From: Neobittarella massiliensis (ex Bilen et al. 2018)
GTDB taxonomy: Bacteria; Bacillota; Clostridia; Oscillospirales; Ruminococcaceae
Assembly: GCF_900289145.1 (NCBI RefSeq)
Contig: NZ_OKQO01000004.1
Coordinates: forward strand, 62,001 to 126,000
Length of the DNA stretch: 64,000 nucleotides
Direction: 5' to 3'
The notes under the pieces are model-generated. The model did not search any database. It was not told the DNA's origin and was given only the letters and a program-made list of their open reading frames with translations. The stretch's first letter is position 1, and every line of letters begins with the position of its first letter. The position numbers were made by a program, and so were the translations under genes. This document shows, one piece after another, positions 1 through 7,433 of the stretch.

Positions 1-605
1 ATCGGGGTGGGGTGAAAGATCATCCCGATGTTGGTGAGACCGGTATAGAGGATCGAGGGCACCGCCTGCACCGTGGGAAACAGCTGCTGCAGCAGCTCTA
101 CCGTGCGCTGGGTGCGCTCGGGCTTTAGGCAGGCGAACTTTACGTCTTTTTTGATGGAGTAGATGATGGGATGGTTGATCTCGTGGTTGCGGCAGGTAAA
201 GATCAGCGTGTCCGTCTCGCCGATGGTCACGTCGGCCGTACAGCCGCTCTCGGCCAAAATATTGGCAAACTCGTACGAGCCAAACGTGCGGCCGGGGTTG
301 AGCACCACGACTTGTCCATCTTTTAAGTAGGGGGCCATCTGCCGCGCCAGGTGGCGGTGGGCATCGGCCGAAGAGGCGATCATGATCAGCTCGCTGCCGG
401 CCAGTGCCTGGCCCAGATCATGGGTCACCAGCCCGGCTTTCACCGAGGCGTTTACCACCCCTGAGAGGTAAATATCCGGCTCACGGTTAAAAAAGGCCAC
501 CTTTTCCGGGTTGCGGGTGTACATTGATACCTGGTGCCCGTGGTGGATCAGGTATCCGGTAAAAGCCGTGCCGCCGTTGCCGCCGCCAATTACAGATATT
601 TTCAC
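1..605 (-). CDS. NAD/NADP octopine/nopaline dehydrogenase family protein (partial, C-terminus off window)
   Basis: Reading leftward from a GTG start (603-605) preceded by GGAGGAAAAACT, the product begins MKISVIGGGNGGTAF, a Rossmann dinucleotide-binding glycine motif. It continues with LNPGRTFGSYEF and TNIGMIFHPTP, which match the pattern of opine dehydrogenases and related 6-phosphogluconate-dehydrogenase-fold enzymes. Family members reductively join an amino acid and a 2-oxo acid, or run the reverse reaction, in the cytoplasm. Only the first 201 codons are inside the window; the substrate-binding C-terminal domain is missing, so the substrate cannot be predicted. The gene starts 15 bp after the cobalamin-binding gene and is almost certainly co-transcribed with it. 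A ketopantoate reductase or glycerol-3-phosphate dehydrogenase is less likely given the NPGRTFG motif. Confidence 0.75.
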   Translation of the reverse strand, partial: MKISVIGGGNGGTAFTGYLIHHGHQVSMYTRNPEKVAFFNREPDIYLSGVVNASVKAGLVTHDLGQALAGSELIMIASSADAHRHLARQMAPYLKDGQVVVLNPGRTFGSYEFANILAESGCTADVTIGETDTLIFTCRNHEINHPIIYSIKKDVKFACLKPERTQRTVELLQQLFPTVQAVPSILYTGLTNIGMIFHPTP

Positions 606-620
606 AGTTTTTCCTCCCCT

Positions 621-2291
621 CTAGTCCTGTGCCTGCACCGCTGGCGCGGTGACGGCAGCCCATTCCTGGGGAGTGCACAGCCCCTGCAGACGCTCTCTTT
701 CAGTCAGCTCGCGGCCCGCCTGGCGGTCATAGGCCACACAGCGGCCGCCGATAACAGTGGTGTACAGGTTGCCCACGAATTCGCCGCCCTTAACGATGTG
801 GGGCGCATCGATAAAGCCGCGCTTGATGCAGTCGGCGATGACTTCAGGGCGGGTGAGCGCGTCGTCACGGCCGTAGAAAGCGCAGATAAAGCTCAACAGG
901 TAGCGCACCTCGCGAATGAGCTGGTTTTTGCGCTCGATGACGCGGGGGTCTTTGGCCAAGTCTACCCGGTCCTCCAGCGTGGTCTTGATCACACCGCGCA
1001 CGATCTTGCAGCTCTCGATGACGTCTTCGGGCGAGGCGATGTGCTCGGCCTCACAGAAGCCCACCACGTGGATGATGTGGGGCTGGATGGTCATCTGTAA
1101 AAAAGTGGTGGCCGCCAGCTGACCTTTGGCCACATCCAGGTCGGCACTCAAAAACGGCAGGCCGGCCCTGGTCTGCCGGTAGGTGGTAAAGGTGTCGTCG
1201 TGCAGGCTCTCCACCAGTTCCACCATCGCCAGCACCCGCGCCAGGTCCATGGGGAAACTCAGCGTATTGGGGACGTTAAACATGTACTGCGAGATATAGT
1301 GGCGCACCCCGGCATTTTTGGCATTGAGTGCAGCTATATAGCTCATGGCCACCGACATGGTGTCGTGGGCGTCGCGCAGGCCCCAGTGGTGGGGCTCGTT
1401 GGCCTCTACCGGTATACCGCGCTCGGCGTGCCACCGCATCAGCTCTACCGCCTCGCGCACCGAGGTATCGATATCCCGGTCGCCGCGGCCGTCTAATTTG
1501 TTGTACCAGCACAGCGGCACTGCGCACCAGGCGTTATTTAAGGTGTCCTTTAACAGCTGGGCCATATCGAATACGTCGGCGGTGCCGCTGTAGCAGCGGA
1601 TCAGCGGGTGGTTGCCGCGCTGGGTGGCCTCTTTCAGCGCCACAAAGTCCTCGCGGGTGCGCAGTGGTACCCCGCCGGCCCCCTCAAAGTCGGGGTTGCG
1701 CTTCTCGGGGTGGAAGAAAAACTGCTGAGTGTTCTGGTCAGGCCCTACCGACACGATGTCCAGCACCCGGCTGTCGGCGATCTTCTCAATGCCGGCCACC
1801 GTCTTTTCTACCGAGGGCTCGCCGTAGTGGTGCCGCAGCAGCGGGTAGGGGTACTTGTCGTTTATCCGCTCCACCAAGCTGTCACTGTACTTCTCCTGTT
1901 CCTGTGGGCGGCGCCCATTGCGCAAAAAGTAAAGCGAGTCGTCGATGTCGTCGGTCCCGTTAGAGATATAGCTGAAAAAGCCGGTCTCCTCGGCCACTTT
2001 GGCTACCGGCCCGGTTCCGCCGAATACCCAGGTGGTCTCAATGCCGTTTTGGTGCACCTTGTCGATCAGCTCTGCCAGCAGAGGCCGCACATTTTCCGGC
2101 GTCAGGCGATAACCCACCGCCACCATGGCCGGCTTATGCCGCAACACCTCCTCAACGATGCGGTCGACGGGGATGGCCGGCCCCAAAAACACGGTGTGGT
2201 AGCCCTCGCGTTCGGCCAGCTGCAAAAAGTGCACCACGCCGCCCACGTGTACGCAGTTGCCCAGCGAAGCGCCCAGTAAGATCTTATCCAT
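621..2291 (-). CDS. Cobalamin (B12)-binding domain protein, mutase-like architecture
   Basis: 556 aa. The N-terminus (MDKILLGASLGNCVHVGGVV) resembles a B12-binding Rossmann domain: the histidine of the usual DxHxxG motif is present (CVHVGG), but the Asp is replaced by Cys. Strand-turn patterns typical of corrinoid domains follow up to about residue 120. The remaining 430 residues (for example PHHWGLRDAHD, FLQMTIQPHIIHVVGFCEAEH) look like the catalytic barrel of B12-dependent mutases such as the glutamate mutase E type, but I do not recognise an assigned enzyme. The start is ATG with GAGGAGG upstream. It is first in an operon with the opine-dehydrogenase-like gene, so a joint amino-acid rearrangement/redox role is plausible. 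The reaction is unknown. The leader upstream contains an intrinsic terminator, so expression is probably controlled by attenuation. Confidence 0.6.
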   Translation of the reverse strand: MDKILLGASLGNCVHVGGVVHFLQLAEREGYHTVFLGPAIPVDRIVEEVLRHKPAMVAVGYRLTPENVRPLLAELIDKVHQNGIETTWVFGGTGPVAKVAEETGFFSYISNGTDDIDDSLYFLRNGRRPQEQEKYSDSLVERINDKYPYPLLRHHYGEPSVEKTVAGIEKIADSRVLDIVSVGPDQNTQQFFFHPEKRNPDFEGAGGVPLRTREDFVALKEATQRGNHPLIRCYSGTADVFDMAQLLKDTLNNAWCAVPLCWYNKLDGRGDRDIDTSVREAVELMRWHAERGIPVEANEPHHWGLRDAHDTMSVAMSYIAALNAKNAGVRHYISQYMFNVPNTLSFPMDLARVLAMVELVESLHDDTFTTYRQTRAGLPFLSADLDVAKGQLAATTFLQMTIQPHIIHVVGFCEAEHIASPEDVIESCKIVRGVIKTTLEDRVDLAKDPRVIERKNQLIREVRYLLSFICAFYGRDDALTRPEVIADCIKRGFIDAPHIVKGGEFVGNLYTTVIGGRCVAYDRQAGRELTERERLQGLCTPQEWAAVTAPAVQAQD

Positions 2292-2327
2292 AGTAAAAAC
2301 CTCCTCTTAAAAAGCGGACTCACAAAC

Positions 2328-2369
2328 AAAAAAACTCTATACAAAGTCCTAGCAAACATTTGTGTAGAG
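2328..2369 (-). terminator. Intrinsic terminator inside the 5' leader of the cobalamin gene (attenuator)
   Basis: Read on the minus strand, CTCTACACAAA pairs with TTTGTATAGAG (one C-A mismatch, 13-nt loop) and is followed directly by seven T. It lies about 40-75 nt before the ATG of the B12-binding gene and downstream of its promoter, so it can only act as a conditional (attenuating) terminator. Confidence 0.7.
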
Positions 2370-2500
2370 TGGAGGATACAGAAACCTATTGGATTTTTAA
2401 AGAAAAATAAAAAGGCCTTATCTCAAAAAACTACTATCACAGTCTGCTAAAGGAAATACCTCCATAGATCGGGGCGGGTCTGGCGCCCCTCTGTTTTCTC
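2370..2500 (-). promoter_or_regulatory. Long structured 5' leader, unassigned (possible riboswitch)
   Basis: Between the promoter and the attenuator there are about 125 nt of leader. They include a GGGGCG/CGCCCC hairpin and a possible closing helix TGGAGG (2459-2464) with CCTCCA (2370-2375). CCTCC could instead pair with the GAGGAGG ribosome binding site of the gene. I do not see the conserved boxes of the cobalamin, SAM, lysine, glycine or THF riboswitches. Confidence 0.45.
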
Positions 2501-2501
2501 T

Positions 2502-2530
2502 AGTATACCAAAAAAACGGGCAAATCACAA
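2502..2530 (-). promoter_or_regulatory. Sigma-A promoter for the cobalamin/opine dehydrogenase operon
   Basis: Minus strand TTGTGA (2525-2530), 17-nt spacer, TATACT (2502-2507). The spacing is ideal and the predicted start near 2495 gives a leader of about 200 nt. Confidence 0.7.
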
Positions 2531-2761
2531 TGAAGATATTGTGAATTTTATGAATTAAGCGTGAACAGGTGGAGGTTTAAATGGCGATTTTGTATGAAAA
2601 GCGTAAAAATTGATTACAGCATTTTGTCGCAGTTTGCAGAAAAAGCATACCTTTTTGTCGGTCGGCGGTGATCTCTGTCGGCCAAAAATTTTAGCCTGCA
2701 GCGGCCATTAACTGCGGTATGGCCCGACAGGCGGCACGCATATAAAAGGGGAGATACGCAC

Positions 2762-2792
2762 AAAAAGTCCCGGCAGCATCGGCTGTCGGGAC
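2762..2792 (-). terminator. Intrinsic terminator after rubrerythrin
   Basis: Minus strand GTCCCGACAGC and GCTGCCGGGAC form a stem with one mismatch, then TTTTT. It lies 15 bp beyond the rubrerythrin stop. The remaining stretch from 2531 to 2761 shows no gene. Confidence 0.75.
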
Positions 2793-2806
2793 GGATGTGA
2801 CGAAAG

Positions 2807-3349
2807 TTATTTGTAGCTCTCGCATTTGATCGCAAAAAATCCTTTGGGGTGATGACATGCGGGGCAAAACGCCGGCGGCTCGGTCCCTTCGTATTCGTAA
2901 CCGCAGTTTTGACACTGCCATTTTGCCGGAGCAGTCTTTTTGTATACGCTGTCCTGGGTCATATTCTCGATCAGGCTGCGGTATCGCTCCTCGTGGGCCT
3001 TTTCCACTTCGCCGATCTCGACGAACAGTTTTTGCAGCTCGGTAAAGCCCTCGTCTTCGGCCTGCTTGGCAAACTGTTCGTACATCTCGGTCCACTCGTA
3101 GTGCTCGCCCGAGGCGGCGTCCAGCAGGTTTTCCATGGTGTCTGGTATACCGCTGTACAGGATCTTGAACCACACTTTGGCGTGCTCCCGCTCATTTTGT
3201 GCGGTCTCGGCAAAGATCTGGCTGATGGGCACATAGCCCTCCGACTGGGCAGCGTCGGCGTAAAAGCGGTACTTGGTGTGGGCCAGAGCCTCGCCGGCCA
3301 GAGCGGTCTTGAGGTTTTTTTCGGTTTGGGTCCCTTTTAACGACTTCAT
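2807..3349 (-). CDS. rbr: Rubrerythrin
   Basis: 180 aa from ATG at 3349 (GGAG 9 nt upstream); the open frame extends further upstream but lacks a better start. The N-terminal four-helix ferritin-like domain (to about residue 140) carries the diiron-type motifs EALAH, NEREH and EKAHEE. The C-terminal rubredoxin domain has [10 protein letters not shown] and [11 protein letters not shown], giving the four Cys ligands of the Fe(SCys)4 site. Rubrerythrins reduce hydrogen peroxide in the cytoplasm of anaerobes, drawing electrons from NAD(P)H through rubredoxin-type partners. The gene stands alone between its promoter and terminator and is transcribed divergently from the NIPSNAP gene through overlapping promoters. 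The length is normal for the family. Confidence 0.95.
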   Translation of the reverse strand: MKSLKGTQTEKNLKTALAGEALAHTKYRFYADAAQSEGYVPISQIFAETAQNEREHAKVWFKILYSGIPDTMENLLDAASGEHYEWTEMYEQFAKQAEDEGFTELQKLFVEIGEVEKAHEERYRSLIENMTQDSVYKKTAPAKWQCQNCGYEYEGTEPPAFCPACHHPKGFFAIKCESYK

Positions 3350-3431
3350 GGGTAGCTCCGTTTCTCCGGCGGATGGTATTGTGCCGCTGCGCCGTGGCCG
3401 CCGGTAGGCGCGCGGGAAAGCCGGGGCTTTC

Positions 3432-3459
3432 TTTATACTGTATACCGTCGATTGCGCAA
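3432..3459 (-). promoter_or_regulatory. Promoter of rubrerythrin, sharing a palindromic -35 with the divergent gene
   Basis: Minus strand TTGCGC (3454-3459), 16-nt spacer, TATAAA (3432-3437). The -35 lies in the palindrome TTGCGCAA (3452-3459), whose other strand serves the divergent promoter. Confidence 0.6.
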
Positions 3460-3481
3460 ATATGCCTGGCTGTGCTACAAT
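3452..3481 (+). promoter_or_regulatory. Promoter of the NIPSNAP gene (divergent)
   Basis: TTGCGC (3452-3457), 18-nt spacer, TACAAT (3476-3481). The start would fall near 3488, about 45 nt before the ATG. Only one polymerase can occupy the shared -35 palindrome at a time. Confidence 0.55.
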
Positions 3482-3532
3482 AAGACTGTCAGGGCCGCGC
3501 TCTGGCAAACATATATAAAGGCGGTATGAGTT

Positions 3533-3856
3533 ATGTACGAACTGCGCATCTATCACATAAACCCCGGCAAGCTAGACTTAGTGGTGCAGCGCTTTGAGCA
3601 GCACACCTTCCATATTTTCGAGCGCCTGGGTATCCAGGTAGTCGATTTTTGGGTCGACTGCAGCGGCAACGACACGCTCTACTACATCGTCAAGTGGGCC
3701 GATAAGGCCGAGATGGACGAAAAGTGGGGCCTGTTCGTGGACGACGCCGAGTGGAAAGCCGCCTACGCCGATTCTGAAAAAGACGGCGAGACCGTACACA
3801 CCATCGAAAATCACCTGATGGAGCGGCTGGCCGGCGCGCCCCAGAACTGGGCGTAA
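3533..3856 (+). CDS. NIPSNAP family protein
   Basis: 107 aa, beginning [20 protein letters not shown], the signature opening of the NIPSNAP family (dimeric alpha-beta barrel fold). The middle part ([19 protein letters not shown]) is also typical. The biochemical function of bacterial NIPSNAP proteins is unsettled; related folds include small cofactor-free monooxygenases and stress proteins. It is cytoplasmic, with no signal or membrane segment. It is divergent from rubrerythrin with shared promoter DNA, which suggests but does not prove a link to redox stress. The next gene follows 38 bp later on the same strand and may be co-transcribed. Confidence 0.85.
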   Translation: MYELRIYHINPGKLDLVVQRFEQHTFHIFERLGIQVVDFWVDCSGNDTLYYIVKWADKAEMDEKWGLFVDDAEWKAAYADSEKDGETVHTIENHLMERLAGAPQNWA

Positions 3857-3894
3857 AGGCAGGCTCTCTCAGCTTACTAGAAAGTGAGGACAAT

Positions 3895-4578
3895 ATGGGT
3901 AAGCGCATCTCGCGCACGGTGTTGGGGCTCTGCATAGCGGCAGTGGGCATCGGGTATTTGGGCAACCAGTTCTCCTGGTGGCATTTCGACCTGTTTTTCG
4001 AGGGCTGGTGGACGCTGTTTATCATCGTTCCCTGCCTGGTTGCCATCATCGAGAGCGGCCCTCACCTGGGCAACCTCCTGGGGCTGGCTTTTGGCATATG
4101 TCTGCTGCTGCACCAGCAGGGAGTCCTGCGGCACGGGTTCATCCGGCGCATCGCGCTGCCGGCGGCGCTGGTCATACTGGGCCTCTACCTGGTATTCAGT
4201 TCCTTTTCCCGGCACCGCAGTGTCCAGTATAAGGCTGGCCCTGGAGGCGCCGACTTTACCCAGCATCCCGAGTACCTGGCTATCTTTTCATCCGATTATC
4301 CCAAAAATGCGGCCAAACAGTTTGCCGGTGGCAGCGCCACCGCCGTTTTTGGCAATTTGGAAGTCGATCTGCGCGAATGCGCACTGATCGGCGACTGTAA
4401 ATTCGAGGCCACCTCGGTCTTCGGCCGGGTGCGGATCTTTGCCCCGGTAGATTGCCAGGTGCAGATGCACAGCGTGCCCATCTTGGGCTCAAACCGCTGT
4501 AGCGTCATCGCCCAGGGTCAGGGCCCGGTCCTGCATATCGAGGCCACCTCGGTATTTGGCCAGGTCGAGGTGCTGTGA
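3895..4578 (+). CDS. LiaF-like membrane protein (cell-wall stress response type)
   Basis: 227 aa. The first 110 residues contain about four hydrophobic segments separated by short loops (for example TVLGLCIAAVGIGYL and FIIVPCLVAII). The C-terminal half (TAVFGNLEVDLRECAL, FEATSVFGRVRIFAP, EATSVFGQVEVL) shows the repeating beta-helix pattern of the LiaF/YvqF C-terminal domain. In Bacillus, LiaF inhibits the LiaRS two-component system that senses cell-wall antibiotics. No histidine kinase or regulator lies next to it here, so it may act with a distant partner or independently. A terminator follows immediately. Confidence 0.8.
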   Translation: MGKRISRTVLGLCIAAVGIGYLGNQFSWWHFDLFFEGWWTLFIIVPCLVAIIESGPHLGNLLGLAFGICLLLHQQGVLRHGFIRRIALPAALVILGLYLVFSSFSRHRSVQYKAGPGGADFTQHPEYLAIFSSDYPKNAAKQFAGGSATAVFGNLEVDLRECALIGDCKFEATSVFGRVRIFAPVDCQVQMHSVPILGSNRCSVIAQGQGPVLHIEATSVFGQVEVL

Positions 4579-4601
4579 GCGGCCGATAGGTACCGTGTAA
4601 A

Positions 4602-4637
4602 AAAAGAGGAGCCGACCACCGCGTCGGCTCCTCTTTT
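4602..4637 (+). terminator. Intrinsic terminator after the LiaF-like gene
   Basis: AAGAGGAGCCGAC and GTCGGCTCCTCTT form a perfect 13-bp stem with a six-base loop, ending in TTTT. Confidence 0.85.
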
Positions 4638-4755
4638 GCCAAACGGGGCAATAAAAAATATTTTTTGGTGCAAGATTAGAGCGGTCCCATACGTGTTCTC
4701 TGTGCAGGGCCGCTCACCGCGGCGCTGACACCACTGTATACAGGAGGAAATATTT

Positions 4756-5088
4756 ATGTACTTTGCCAAGATATCGCTGGCTATCAGTTTGGCCGGCATG
4801 CTGTTGGCCGCCCCCGTGCGCACTGCTGCCACGCAGGTGCAACAGCCGGCCGAAGCCACTGCCCCTGCGGCGGCAGCCGCCTATCAGCGGCCTGTTGAGA
4901 CCGCACCAGTCTGCCCCCGTGAAGACTGTCCCCGCGCAGATTGCCCCTATGCCCCCGGTACGTGTTCGGGCGGCTGTGCGCAGCAGCGCGGGCAGTGCCC
5001 AAACGGCGCCGGTAACGGCGGGCGGGGGAGTGGCCATCACAGCGGCGGGCACGGCCAGCAGCGCCGTGACGGCAGTTGCCGCCAGTAG
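4756..5088 (+). CDS. Small exported Cys-rich protein (unknown function)
   Basis: 110 aa. The start is chosen from the strong AGGAGGAAATATTT-ATG context. The first 25 residues (ISLAISLAGMLLAAPV) form a classical signal peptide with a likely signal peptidase I cleavage near AAPVRTAA. The mature part has an Ala/Pro-rich linker, then seven Cys in about 55 residues (CPREDCPRADC, TCSGGC, GQC, GSC), then a Gly/His/Arg-rich tail. I do not recognise a family. The cysteine pattern could bind metal or form disulphides outside the membrane. It lies 42 bp upstream of an ECF sigma factor gene on the same strand. Other frames of this GC-rich stretch are also open, so the reading frame rests mainly on the ribosome binding site and signal peptide. 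Confidence 0.55.
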   Translation: MYFAKISLAISLAGMLLAAPVRTAATQVQQPAEATAPAAAAAYQRPVETAPVCPREDCPRADCPYAPGTCSGGCAQQRGQCPNGAGNGGRGSGHHSGGHGQQRRDGSCRQ

Positions 5089-5130
5089 GGGGCTTTTAAA
5101 CAGCGTTACAGCGTAAAGAGGGTGTAGAAG

Positions 5131-5610
5131 ATGCAGCAGCGGCAGGTAGAGGAGAGCATAGCCCGGCACGGCGACACGGTGCGGCGGGTCTGTTTTTTAT
5201 ACCTGTCCTGCTATGCCGATGTGGAGGATGTATTTCAGGAAACTTTTCTGCGCCTGCTCACCCGCAAAAAGCTGTTTGCCGATCAGGAGCACCAAAAAGC
5301 TTGGCTCATACGGGTGGCCCGAAATCTATGTACCGATCTGCTGCGCCGCAAAAAGCGCCACCCCGCACTGTCGCTGGAGGAGTACGATCACCCCATCCCC
5401 CAAAAGGAGGAGAGCGGCCCGGTGCTGGAGGCGGTGCTCGGCCTGCCGCCCAACTACCGGCTGGCCATCTACCTGCACTGTGTCGAGGGTTACGCCGCCG
5501 ACGAGATAGCAGCCATGGTCCACCGGCGGCCCAACACGGTCTACAGCTGGCTGCACCGGGGCCGGGCGCTGCTGCGCCAAACACTGGAGGGGGGGACGAC
5601 CGATGCGTGA
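5131..5610 (+). CDS. ECF-type RNA polymerase sigma factor
   Basis: 159 aa. Region 2 (DVEDVFQETFLRLLTR, KAWLIRVARNLCTDLLR) and region 4 (LPPNYRLAIYLHCVEGYAADEIA, NTVYSWLHRGRALLR) are clear, and no region 3 is present, as expected for the group IV (ECF) class. It redirects RNA polymerase to stress promoters when released from its anti-sigma factor. The downstream membrane protein overlaps its stop by 8 bp and is the natural partner. Which promoters it recognises cannot be told from the window. Confidence 0.92.
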   Translation: MQQRQVEESIARHGDTVRRVCFLYLSCYADVEDVFQETFLRLLTRKKLFADQEHQKAWLIRVARNLCTDLLRRKKRHPALSLEEYDHPIPQKEESGPVLEAVLGLPPNYRLAIYLHCVEGYAADEIAAMVHRRPNTVYSWLHRGRALLRQTLEGGTTDA

Positions 5611-6214
5611 AAATCTAGACGAGCAGCTGCGCCGGGCTTTTGCCCCCATTGGGGCAGAAGAGCCCATGCGGCAGCAGGCAGTTCGCGCCGTGCGTGCCGC
5701 CGCCCCAGCCAAACACCGCCGCCACAAGCTGCGGCTGGCGTTAGGCTGCCTGGTCTTGGCACTGGTGGTGCTGGCTGGCGGCGGCTGGTACCGATATCTG
5801 GACCCATCGGCACGGGTGGTGGTGCAGGCCGATGTGCCGGTAGAGCTGGCGGTAAACCGGGCCGACCGAGTCATCGCGGTGCAGGCCGATGGCTCCAGCG
5901 AGCTGCTCACCGACCTCGATCTCAAGGGCAAAGAGGTGGGCGAAGCCTGTTCGCTGCTGTATGCGGCGCTGGCCGAGCGCGGCCAGCAGCCCCAGGTAAC
6001 GGTGCACTGCAACGACTCCCAGCGCAGGCAGCAGCTGCAGCGGCGCTGCGGCCAAGGTAAGGCTTCAGCCAGTCAGGGCTCGGCTGCTGCCCAGCCGCAG
6101 GGCAGTCAGAGCAGCGCCCAAAAGGGTCGGGAGCAGAGCTGTATCAGCTCGGGCGGCTGCGGACAAAAAACCCAGATCGAACGCCGCCAAGGCCATGCCT
6201 GGCAGGAGGAATAA
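5603..6214 (+). CDS. RsgI-like transmembrane anti-sigma factor
   Basis: 203 aa, starting at ATG 5603 inside the sigma gene's last codons (translational coupling). Residues 1-45 are cytoplasmic and basic, about 45-62 form one transmembrane helix (LALGCLVLALVVLAGG), and the rest is outside. The segment VVVQADVPVELAVNRADRVIAVQ with DLKGKEVGEA matches the RsgI middle domain of Clostridium anti-sigma-I factors. The tail is Gln/Ser-rich with two Cys, and carries no carbohydrate-binding module. The N-terminal sigma-binding domain is not a canonical zinc ASD (no HxxxCxxC). The gene order sigma then anti-sigma supports the role. The external signal is unknown. Confidence 0.75.
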   Translation: MRENLDEQLRRAFAPIGAEEPMRQQAVRAVRAAAPAKHRRHKLRLALGCLVLALVVLAGGGWYRYLDPSARVVVQADVPVELAVNRADRVIAVQADGSSELLTDLDLKGKEVGEACSLLYAALAERGQQPQVTVHCNDSQRRQQLQRRCGQGKASASQGSAAAQPQGSQSSAQKGREQSCISSGGCGQKTQIERRQGHAWQEE

Positions 6215-6215
6215 T

Positions 6216-7361
6216 ATGCCCAATATACTGGATTATATCGACTGGCGAGGCGATCTGCGCTTTGCCGAAGCCCCGTTTTGCGAGGTGGATAACCTCATTT
6301 TCTCCTGGCTTGCCTATATGGATTTCGGCGGTGTCTTATCGGGTGATGGCCCCGCCCAGTCCATCCCTCTGGCCGAGGCTGGGCGCCGTTATGCCGCCAC
6401 CCACGACCCGGCCGAGATGGAGGATTCGGGCTGTATCACCCGCACCTCTATCCTGCTTTTGCACCGCATGGCCCAAAGCCGCCGCTACGCCGATGTGCAG
6501 CTGTGGGGGTATGTGTGCCGCCGCGACCGCGACCAGGTAGAGCAGTTCGCCGCCGTGTGCTGTAGCTGTGACGGTGGCTGCTATGTGGCGTTTCGCGGTA
6601 CCGATAACACGCTGCTGGGCTGGCGAGAGGACTTTAATATGGGCTTTATGCCGGTAGTCCCCTCACAAAAAGAGGCCCGGCGCTACCTGGAGCGCGTCGC
6701 CGCCGCCTGCTCTGGCGGGCTGTGGGTGGGCGGCCACTCCAAGGGGGGCAACCTGGCAGTTTACGCGTCGGTGAACGCCGACCCGGCCGTGCAGCAGCGC
6801 ATCCGGGCGGTATACAACAACGACGGGCCCGGCTTTTTGCAGGCCATGTTCGAGAGCGAGGCCTACCGCCGGCTGCAGAGCCGCATCCACACCATTATTC
6901 CGCAGTCATCGGTGGTGGGGGTGCTTTTGGAGCACAGCAGCCAGTATACCATCGTCGCCAGCGATGCTGTGGGCATGATGCAACACGACGCCATGAGCTG
7001 GCAGGTGCTGGGCGGCGCGTTTGTGTATGTGCAGCAGCGCACCCGCAGCAGCGAATTTCTCGACCAGACGCTCAGCGGCTGGCTGGCGGCGCTCACCCCT
7101 GAGCAGCGGGGCCGCTTTGTCGATACGCTGTTTACCGTCCTCGACTCCACCGGTGCCGCCACCTTCGACGAGATGTCTAAAATGGGTCTCTCCACCTTGG
7201 CGCCAATGCTGCGCTCGCTGGGCGGTATTGACCGGCAGACCCGCAAGATGCTGGGCGAGATGGTGGCGAGCCTGTTCCGGGTGTGGTCGGCGCTGTTGTC
7301 CCAGCAGTTGGCGCTGGCCCGCCCTGCCGCGACAGCGTTTCCCGTTAAAAAGGAAAAATAA
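6216..7361 (+). CDS. Mbeg1-like (DUF2974) alpha/beta hydrolase
   Basis: 381 aa. The ATG at 6216 has AGGAGGA 5 nt upstream, better than the ATG at 6195 that lies inside the previous gene. The sequence has the Mbeg1-like features: MPNILDYIDWRGDL near the start, CYVAFRGTDNT, and the nucleophile elbow GGHSKGGNLA with Ser at about residue 175. YNNDGPG follows. This family of serine hydrolases is widespread in Clostridia and poorly characterised; lipase or esterase activity is assumed. There is no signal peptide. It follows the anti-sigma gene by 1 bp and probably belongs to the same transcript, so it may be part of the envelope-stress regulon. Confidence 0.88.
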   Translation: MPNILDYIDWRGDLRFAEAPFCEVDNLIFSWLAYMDFGGVLSGDGPAQSIPLAEAGRRYAATHDPAEMEDSGCITRTSILLLHRMAQSRRYADVQLWGYVCRRDRDQVEQFAAVCCSCDGGCYVAFRGTDNTLLGWREDFNMGFMPVVPSQKEARRYLERVAAACSGGLWVGGHSKGGNLAVYASVNADPAVQQRIRAVYNNDGPGFLQAMFESEAYRRLQSRIHTIIPQSSVVGVLLEHSSQYTIVASDAVGMMQHDAMSWQVLGGAFVYVQQRTRSSEFLDQTLSGWLAALTPEQRGRFVDTLFTVLDSTGAATFDEMSKMGLSTLAPMLRSLGGIDRQTRKMLGEMVASLFRVWSALLSQQLALARPAATAFPVKKEK

Positions 7362-7362
7362 A

Positions 7363-7404
7363 AGCGGTGCGGCGGTATACCGATATACCGCCGCACTGCT
7401 TTTT
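7363..7404 (+). terminator. Intrinsic terminator after the sigma/anti-sigma/hydrolase operon
   Basis: AGCGGTGCGGCGGTATA and TATACCGCCGCACTGCT form a long stem followed by TTTTTT. One internal mismatch is present. Confidence 0.85.
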
Positions 7405-7433
7405 TGTGCATCAGATCATTTTTTGGTGGCAGA

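Noticed and set aside
2370-2500. Cobalamin riboswitch upstream of the B12-binding gene
   Set aside because: The conserved B12-box and core sequences could not be found in the leader, so the class is left open.
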